From contig CAJUSM010000065.1 of assembly GCA_910588935.1 (NCBI GenBank), positions 2,602 through 12,976 on the forward strand: a DNA stretch of 10,375 bases, read 5' to 3'. This document shows positions 5,735 to 10,375 of the stretch, piece after piece. Origin of the DNA: an uncultured Oscillospiraceae bacterium (GTDB lineage: Bacteria; Bacillota; Clostridia; Oscillospirales; Acutalibacteraceae). Each line of letters opens with the position of its first letter. The first letter of the stretch is position 1. The notes beneath the pieces were generated by a model that worked only from the letters and a program-made list of their open reading frames with translations, was not told the DNA's origin and made no database searches. Made by a program: the position numbers and the translations under genes.

Positions 5735-7239
5735 TGGGCATTGACTTTATCTATCCGGAATATGAGGTCCGGCGGGATGCTGGCCGCTGCACAGGCTGCG
5801 GCGTCTGTGTAAAGCAGTGCTCCCATGAGGTACACGCCATAGACGGCAGAAGCGGAAGAATTACGGCTGACGACACAAAATGCGTTAATTGCCAGCGCTG
5901 TGCCAGCTTCTGCCCTGCCCGGGCGCTGAAAATTGTCCATTCAAACTATGCCCCCATGGGCAACTCCAATTGGCGGCAGCCGGTGGTCCATGAAATCTAT
6001 AAGCAGGCCAGAACAGGCGGCGTGCTGCTGTCCTCTATGGGAAGCCCTAAGGAAATGCCTGTGTATTGGGATAAACTCCTGCTCAATGCCTCCCAGGTGA
6101 CAAACCCTCCTATCGACCCCTTACGGGAGCCTATGGAGACAAAGATTTTTCTGGGCAGGCGGCCAGAGCGGGTGGCGAGAAAGCCCGACGGGAGCCTCGA
6201 TACCGCCATGCCGCCCTTGCTGGAGCTGTCCATGCCTGTGATGTTTTCCGCTATGAGCTACGGTTCTGTCAGCTATAACGCCCATGCCGCCCTGGCAAGA
6301 GCGGCGCATGAGTTGGATATCCTATACAACACGGGCGAGGGTGGGCTGCATGAGGATTTCTACCGGTATGGAGCCAACACCATTGTGCAGGTGGCATCCG
6401 GGCGGTTTGGGGTACATAAGAGATATTTGAACGCCGGAGCGGCCATTGAGATAAAGATGGGGCAGGGGGCAAAGCCGGGTATTGGAGGTCATCTGCCCGG
6501 CAAAAAAATTGTGGGAGACGTAGCCAGGACCCGTATGGTACCCGAGGGCTCTGACGCCATTTCTCCCGCGCCCCACCACGACATTTACTCTATTGAGGAT
6601 TTGCGGCAGCTGGTGTTTTCCCTTAAGGAGGCCTCCGGGTATCAAAAGCCGGTAATTGTCAAGGTAGCGGCAGTGCATAATATTGCCGCCATAGCCAGCG
6701 GCATTGCCCGCAGCGGAGCAGACGTTATCGCGATAGACGGTTTCCGGGGCGGCACCGGCGCGGCTCCCACCCGCATCCGGGACAATGTGGGCATCCCCAT
6801 CGAGCTGGCGCTGGCGGCAGTTGACCAGCGCCTGCGGGACGAGGGTATTCGGGGGCAGGTAAGCCTGGTGGCCGGCGGCAGCATCCGCAGCGCCGCAGAT
6901 GTGGTAAAGGCTGTGGCATTAGGGGCAGACGCCTGCTATATTGCCACAGCGGCTATGCTGGCCATGGGGTGCCATCTTTGCCACACCTGCCAAACCGGGC
7001 GCTGTGCCTGGGGCATTGCCACCCAAGAGCCGGAGTTAGTGAAGCGGCTGGACCCAGACGCCGCGGTAAAAAGACTTATAAACCTGATGACAGCCTGGAG
7101 GCATGAGATGAAGGAGCTCATGGGGGGAATGGGGATAAACTCTATCGAGGCCCTTAGAGGCAACCGGCTCATGCTCCGGGGCATAGGACTCACCCAAAAG
7201 GAACTGGACATCTTAGGCATAAAACACGCGGGGGAATAG
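5734..7239 (+). CDS. gltB: Glutamate synthase, FMN-binding synthase subunit with N-terminal 2[4Fe-4S] ferredoxin domain
   Basis: This 501-residue subunit should convert 2-oxoglutarate plus ammonia to glutamate. The N-terminus is a bacterial-type ferredoxin with two CxxCxxCxxxC sets: Cys19, 22, 25, 29 and Cys50, 53, 56, 60. A TIM-barrel synthase domain follows (about 110-480): NTGEGGLHEDF (199-209), KMGQGAKPGIGGHLPG (241-256), SPAPHHDIYSIEDL (277-290), the FMN/2-oxoglutarate segment IDGFRGGTGAAP (334-345) and the VAGGSIRSAADV phosphate region (379-390). A further cysteine cluster, GCHLCHTCQTGRC (Cys413, 416, 419, 424) before WGIATQ, sits where classical GltB binds a 3Fe-4S cluster, but has four cysteines and different spacing. 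No GltD-like FAD/NADPH subunit is in the window, so the donor may be ferredoxin or a protein encoded elsewhere. Translation is probably coupled to the previous gene through the TGATG overlap. Confidence 0.95.
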   Translation: MGIDFIYPEYEVRRDAGRCTGCGVCVKQCSHEVHAIDGRSGRITADDTKCVNCQRCASFCPARALKIVHSNYAPMGNSNWRQPVVHEIYKQARTGGVLLSSMGSPKEMPVYWDKLLLNASQVTNPPIDPLREPMETKIFLGRRPERVARKPDGSLDTAMPPLLELSMPVMFSAMSYGSVSYNAHAALARAAHELDILYNTGEGGLHEDFYRYGANTIVQVASGRFGVHKRYLNAGAAIEIKMGQGAKPGIGGHLPGKKIVGDVARTRMVPEGSDAISPAPHHDIYSIEDLRQLVFSLKEASGYQKPVIVKVAAVHNIAAIASGIARSGADVIAIDGFRGGTGAAPTRIRDNVGIPIELALAAVDQRLRDEGIRGQVSLVAGGSIRSAADVVKAVALGADACYIATAAMLAMGCHLCHTCQTGRCAWGIATQEPELVKRLDPDAAVKRLINLMTAWRHEMKELMGGMGINSIEALRGNRLMLRGIGLTQKELDILGIKHAGE

Positions 7240-7240
7240 C

Positions 7241-7954
7241 ATGGAGACGATAAACATACAGGGCCTTAGTTGCCGTGAGATAAACGAGCGCCTGCGGAAA
7301 ACCGCCGCCTGCAGGCTCACCGGCTGCTGCGGGCAAAGGTTTCTTGGCGCCGGCATGGACGCCGGGGAATTGACGATAGAGGGCGTGCCCGGAAACGCTC
7401 TGGGGGCTTATCTCAACGGAGGAAACATCACCGTATACGGCAACGCCCAAGACGCGGCGGGCGACACCATGAACGCCGGTGAGATAATTGTGCATGGCAG
7501 CATCGGGGATGCCGCCGGGTATGCCATGCGGGGCGGGCGCATGCTGGTGAAGGGAGACGCCGGGTACCGGGCCGGAATCCATATGAAAGCTTATAAGGAC
7601 AAGGCCCCGGTAATGATAATAGGCGGCAGAGCCGGGAGCTTTCTGGGAGAATACCAGGCCGGGGGGACTATTATTGTGCTGGCGCTGAAAGGCGGCAGGC
7701 CGGTGGGCAACTTCCCCTGCACCGGGATGCATGGAGGAAAATTGCTGCTGCGGGGCTGCTGGGAGGATATCCCTTTCCCTGCTCAGGTAACCGCGCAGCC
7801 GGCAGGGCGAGAGGAGCTGGAGGATGTGCGCGGGCAGCTGGAGGCCTTTTGCATCGCCTTTGGGTATGATATTTCCGAGGTGCTGAACAGCCCATTTACC
7901 TCTGTGACCCCGGACAACGGGAATCCCTACCAACAGATGTATGTGATGAACTGA
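7241..7954 (+). CDS. Glutamate synthase, separate GXGXG (beta-helix) subunit
   Basis: This 237-residue protein corresponds to the C-terminal structural domain of GltB, also shared with FmdC/FwdC. Glycine-rich turns repeat from about residue 42 to 146, with units such as EGVPGNALGAYLNGG, GNAQDAAGDTMNAG and GSIGDAAGYAMRGG, typical of a right-handed beta-helix. A tail of about 40 residues ends in NSPFTSVTPDNGNPYQQMYV, a segment that resembles the end of stand-alone GltB3-type proteins. It has no catalytic residues of its own in the known family. In the fused enzyme this domain packs between the glutaminase and synthase parts and helps hold the ammonia channel. It starts one base after the stop of the FMN subunit, consistent with fixed stoichiometry. 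Confidence 0.92.
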   Translation: METINIQGLSCREINERLRKTAACRLTGCCGQRFLGAGMDAGELTIEGVPGNALGAYLNGGNITVYGNAQDAAGDTMNAGEIIVHGSIGDAAGYAMRGGRMLVKGDAGYRAGIHMKAYKDKAPVMIIGGRAGSFLGEYQAGGTIIVLALKGGRPVGNFPCTGMHGGKLLLRGCWEDIPFPAQVTAQPAGREELEDVRGQLEAFCIAFGYDISEVLNSPFTSVTPDNGNPYQQMYVMN

Positions 7955-7967
7955 AAGGAGCACGACT

Positions 7968-9179
7968 ATGAAATATACGCAGAACGAGGTCCTGCAGTAT
8001 GTAAAAGAAGAGGATATCAAGTTTATCCGGCTGGCTTTCTGCGATGTATTTGGCCGGCAGAAGAACATCTCCATTTTACCAGGGGAACTGCCCAGAGCCT
8101 TTGCCCAAGGCATCCCCTTTGACGGCTCCGCCATTGCAGGCTTTGGGGACGAAGCCTATTCGGACCTGCTGCTGCACCCAGACCCAGATACCCTAACAGT
8201 GCTGCCCTGGCGGCCAGAACACGGCAGGGTAGTGCGCATGTTCAGCAGCATAAGCCTGTCTGGCGGAGCAGACTTCCCCGGCGATACCCGGCGGCTGCTG
8301 AAAAGGGCCGTGGAGGCGGCAGAAAAACTGGGGCGCGGCTTTTTTTTCGGGACCGAGCAGGAGTTCTACCTGTTCAACCTGGACCAGAATGGGCAGCCCA
8401 CTTTGGAGCCCTACGACCAGGCGGGATATATGGACATTGCCCCCGAAGACCGGGGAGAGAATATCCGCCGGGAGATCTGCCTGACCCTGGAACAGATGGG
8501 CATTGCCCCAGAGAGCTCCTACCACAAAGAAGGGCCAGGCCAGAATGAAATAGATTTCCGCTACTCCAACCCCCTTACCGCCGCAGACAACGCCATGACT
8601 TTTAGAACGGTGGTAAAAACGGTGGCAAGGCGCAACGGTCTCTGGGCGGATTTTTCACCCAGGCCCCTCCCAGACTGGCCAGGAAACGGCTTTCATATCA
8701 ATATTTCCGTGCGCTCAGAACACAGCGGCGGCGACCTCTGTCATATAATTGCCGGAATACTGGAGAAAGCGCCAGAGATGACAGCCTTTCTGAATCCAAC
8801 AGAAAATTCATACGCCCGGTTTGGCAGGTTCAAAGCCCCCAGGTATATCTCCTGGTCCAGCGAAAACCGCTCTCAACTGGTGCGCATCCCCTCCGGTTCC
8901 GGGGAATACCGGCGTGCCGAACTGCGCTCTCCGGACCCCGAGGCCAATCCTTATCTGGCCTTAGCATTGATGATACAGGCGGGACTCTGCGGCATCCGGC
9001 AGCGCTTGGACCTGCCGATGGTAGCGAACTTAAACCTATACAAAGCGCCTCCCGAAGTGCTTGCCCGGTACCGCCAACTACCAGAGAGTTTGCCGGAAGC
9101 CCAGCGTCTGGCCTGGCAGAGCGCGTTTATCCGGGAGCATATGCCTGCTTGTGTGCTGGAAAGCTTCTGCAAGCAGTAA
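7968..9179 (+). CDS. glnA: Glutamine synthetase type I, short form
   Basis: This 403-residue GS-I (Bacillus GlnA has about 444) makes glutamine from glutamate, ammonium and ATP. Metal and substrate motifs are intact: GTEQEFYL (128-135), HKEGPGQNEIDF (186-197), GNGFHINIS (239-247), NPTENSY (276-282), RSQLVRIPSGSG and the ELRSPDPEANPYLAL segment (318-332). The difference in length from the Bacillus enzyme is largely in a shortened C-terminus. Aligned by eye with Bacillus subtilis GlnA, the Arg62 position is Asp61 and the Glu304 loop is one residue shorter with Lys289 there. Both residues are tied to glutamine feedback inhibition in the Bacillus enzyme, so control may differ. AAAGGAG (7954-7960) lies 7 bases before the ATG and overlaps the last base of the preceding stop codon. 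Its position after glutamate synthase and before the regulator supports a single GS-GOGAT operon. Confidence 0.95.
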   Translation: MKYTQNEVLQYVKEEDIKFIRLAFCDVFGRQKNISILPGELPRAFAQGIPFDGSAIAGFGDEAYSDLLLHPDPDTLTVLPWRPEHGRVVRMFSSISLSGGADFPGDTRRLLKRAVEAAEKLGRGFFFGTEQEFYLFNLDQNGQPTLEPYDQAGYMDIAPEDRGENIRREICLTLEQMGIAPESSYHKEGPGQNEIDFRYSNPLTAADNAMTFRTVVKTVARRNGLWADFSPRPLPDWPGNGFHINISVRSEHSGGDLCHIIAGILEKAPEMTAFLNPTENSYARFGRFKAPRYISWSSENRSQLVRIPSGSGEYRRAELRSPDPEANPYLALALMIQAGLCGIRQRLDLPMVANLNLYKAPPEVLARYRQLPESLPEAQRLAWQSAFIREHMPACVLESFCKQ

Positions 9180-9190
9180 GCCTTGAAAAA

Positions 9191-9197
9191 AGAGGGG
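9191..9197 (+). promoter_or_regulatory. Ribosome binding site that decides the ANTAR gene start
   Basis: AGAGGGG ends 5 bases before the ATG at 9203. The longer in-frame reading from 9149 would overlap the end of glnA, has no such site, and adds 18 residues unlike a receiver N-terminus. Confidence 0.75.
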
Positions 9198-9202
9198 AAA
9201 TT

Positions 9203-9790
9203 ATGGTACTGGAAGAGCAGGTCTATCGTATGCTGGTTATATCCGGCCAGGACAAATTCAACAGGGCGCTGAAAGATTTTTTACCCAGCGTATTCCGGGC
9301 CCATACCCACTTCGCCGGAAACATCAGCCAGGGGCGCAGAATGCTTGCTGAGCGGGTTTTTGATTTTGTGCTGGTGAACTCGCCCCTCCCAGACGGTGCT
9401 GGAATGGGATTTGCCGTGGATATCAGCGAATCGCGGGAAAGGGTGGTGGTACTTATGGTCTGTGCAGAGCTGTACGGCGAGGCATATGCCAGAACTTCTG
9501 TCCACGGCGTATTCACCCTGCAAAAGCCCTTGTCCAAGTCCGGCATGGACCAGGCTCTTAGATGGATGGCGAGCGCCCGGGAAAAACTGCGGCAAGTGGA
9601 AAAGAGGACCCTTTCCCTGGAAGAAAAGATGGCGGAAATACGCTTGGTAAACCGGGCCAAGTGGATACTGATAGAGTCCTGCGGTATGGATGAGCCTCAG
9701 GCCCACCGCCATATTGAGAAACTGGCAATGAACCATGGCATTACAAAAGGGCAGGCGGCTCAAAAGGTCCTAGAAGGGGAGTTTATATAA
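9203..9790 (+). CDS. RNA-binding antiterminator: receiver-like domain plus ANTAR domain
   Basis: The protein has 195 residues. Residues 7-120 follow a CheY-like receiver fold, with beta-strand RMLVISG, a FDFVLVNSPLPDG segment (53-65) and LQKPLS (106-111). The phosphorylation residues are missing: the site normally holding the phospho-aspartate is Asn59, and the acidic pair after strand 1 is replaced by Ser-Gly-Gln. Only the KP lysine (Lys108) remains. A predicted coiled coil (about 125-148) leads into a three-helix ANTAR domain (about 140-193) with VNRAKWILIESCGMDEPQAHRHIEKLAM and an Ala-rich last helix. ANTAR domains bind RNA hexaloop hairpins and prevent terminator formation. It is the last gene of the operon, 23 bases after glnA. 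A similarly placed regulator after glnA is known in solventogenic clostridia (nitR). Both leaders in this locus carry candidate target hairpins; what signal it senses is unknown. Confidence 0.92.
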   Translation: MVLEEQVYRMLVISGQDKFNRALKDFLPSVFRAHTHFAGNISQGRRMLAERVFDFVLVNSPLPDGAGMGFAVDISESRERVVVLMVCAELYGEAYARTSVHGVFTLQKPLSKSGMDQALRWMASAREKLRQVEKRTLSLEEKMAEIRLVNRAKWILIESCGMDEPQAHRHIEKLAMNHGITKGQAAQKVLEGEFI

Positions 9791-10129
9791 AAGCACAGTT
9801 TTCACTTGGCCGGAACATCTCTCAATTTCCCGTATGCTCCCCGCACAACACGCCTTTACAGATAACGGAACTGCTCAACCCCACTATCGGGAAGCACAAG
9901 TCAAAAGCCAAATAGCGAAAACCGAAGGATAGGGCTCCACCAGTTTTTGGCGCAGCCTTTGCCGTGGCAGTATATGATTCTGTGCAGCCGCCGGTTACGA
10001 GGTCGAGAACGTACTCTGTGGCAGCCCTGGGGCAGAGCGCCTGCCCGGCCTTTACACAAACGTATGCCGGCAACCCCTTCTATACCGCAACCCGCCAGAA
10101 TAAGCACTTAATAACGCCAGAAATGTTGC
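9791..10129. other. Intergenic stretch without a supported gene
   Basis: Short open frames occur on both strands (for example 9822-10073 minus and 9964-10155 plus). None has a convincing ribosome binding site, a recognisable domain or a normal start codon context. No tRNA, rRNA or CRISPR-like pattern was seen. No hairpin with a good U run follows the ANTAR stop codon directly; the first terminator-like element is at 10130. The stretch may be decayed sequence. Confidence 0.6.
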
Positions 10130-10153
10130 AACCCACCCGCCGCGGTGGGTTTT
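10130..10153 (+). terminator. Terminator-like hairpin downstream of the glnA operon
   Basis: AACCCACC (10130-10137) pairs perfectly with GGTGGGTT (10144-10151) around CGCCGC, and the T run is TTTT (10150-10153). On the minus strand an extra GTTG/CAAC pairing flanks the same stem but no T run follows, so plus-strand termination is favoured. It lies 340 bases after the ANTAR stop codon, which would leave a long 3' untranslated region. Confidence 0.6.
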
Positions 10154-10228
10154 GACAACGCTGCTGTATTGCTCTGCGGCTCTTAGCCGGCCCTCGTCCT
10201 CCCATAAAGGTATGCTCTTCATCGCCCC

Positions 10229-10375
10229 ATAGGCCCAGCGTTCCCCTAGGGTTTTGTAGGCGTAAAAGCCGGCGGAATACATGTTGGCAAAGCCGTATTT
10301 CGCTGCGAAATCCCTAAAGTATCTCTCAAAACGCCCTCAGGCGGAAAGTCCCGCCCCCGCGCCCACAATCTCATG
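10229..10375 (-). pseudogene. Remnant of a Sir2-like NAD-dependent deacylase gene, broken
   Basis: Read leftward from the right edge, the frame gives HEIVGAGAGLSA, an in-frame TGA (10339-10337), then GRFERYFRDFAAKYGFANM and YSAGFYAYKTLGERWAY. This resembles the N-terminal NAD-binding region (GAGAGLS) and following segment of Sir2-like deacylases common in Clostridia. The expected residues between GLSA and RFERYF, including the GF-Y-Ser-Gly part, are missing and replaced by the stop, which suggests a small deletion. After WAY the homology ends and the frame runs through unrecognised sequence to a stop near 10052. The true start lies beyond the window. The call rests on memory of the family; a frameshifted but expressed fragment starting at the ATG at 10282 is possible but unlikely. 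Confidence 0.55.

Noticed and set aside
7190..8134. Minus-strand open frame (314 codons) opposite the GXGXG gene and glnA
   Set aside because: It is antisense to two well-supported genes, with no domain and no ribosome binding context.
9149..9202. Upstream ATG extending the ANTAR protein by 18 residues into glnA
   Set aside because: A clear AGAGGGG site precedes the ATG at 9203, and the extra residues do not match the start of a receiver domain.
9822..10073. Possible small minus-strand gene (83 codons) in the right-hand intergenic region
   Set aside because: The start would be TTG with the purine run directly touching it, and the translation has no recognisable family.
1..10375. CRISPR arrays, insertion sequences, tRNA or rRNA genes
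   Set aside because: No regularly spaced repeats, transposase-like frames, terminal inverted repeats, or tRNA/rRNA-like segments were seen on either strand.

Overview
This window is a compact nitrogen-assimilation locus. It most likely comes from an anaerobic Gram-positive Clostridia member of the Oscillospiraceae/Ruminococcaceae kind. That placement is inferred from the gene content: a type III glutamine synthetase, an ammonium transporter fused to a P-II domain, a glutamate synthase split into three subunits, a clostridial short GS-I and an ANTAR regulator. Strong AGGAGG-like ribosome binding sites and textbook sigma-A promoters agree with it. No 16S or other phylogenetic marker is present.

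Layout. Two operons diverge from a 327-base intergenic region (4319-4645). Leftward (minus strand) run the type III glutamine synthetase (glnN), the Amt-PII fusion and the start of an asparagine synthetase (asnB), which leaves the window at base 1. Rightward (plus strand) run the glutaminase subunit, the FMN/Fe-S synthase subunit and the GXGXG subunit of glutamate synthase, then GS type I (glnA), then an RNA-binding ANTAR protein. Gaps in the rightward operon run from a 1-base overlap to 23 bases, so it reads as one transcript. From 9791 to 10375 there is no intact gene. This stretch holds a terminator-like hairpin and, at the right edge on the minus strand, a broken remnant of a Sir2-like gene.

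The most interesting part is the divergent control region. Each operon has a perfect TTGACA-17-TATAAT promoter. Each predicted transcript begins almost at its first base with a hairpin whose hexaloop has A at position 1 and G at position 4 (AAUGGC on the plus side, AAGGGC on the minus side), closed by identical C-G and G-U pairs. That is the loop pattern known for ANTAR-protein target RNAs. Each hairpin is followed by a terminator-like stem plus a U-rich run before the first gene. On the glutamate synthase side the terminator's 5' arm contains the hexaloop and the 3' arm of the hairpin, so the two folds exclude each other. The last gene of the plus operon encodes an ANTAR protein with a receiver-like domain that lacks the phospho-accepting aspartate.

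Working model (inference): the locus carries its own antitermination regulator, which controls both divergent operons. Ammonium enters through Amt-PII and is fixed by GS-III and GS-I. Glutamate synthase recycles glutamine plus 2-oxoglutarate to glutamate, and AsnB uses glutamine nitrogen to make asparagine.
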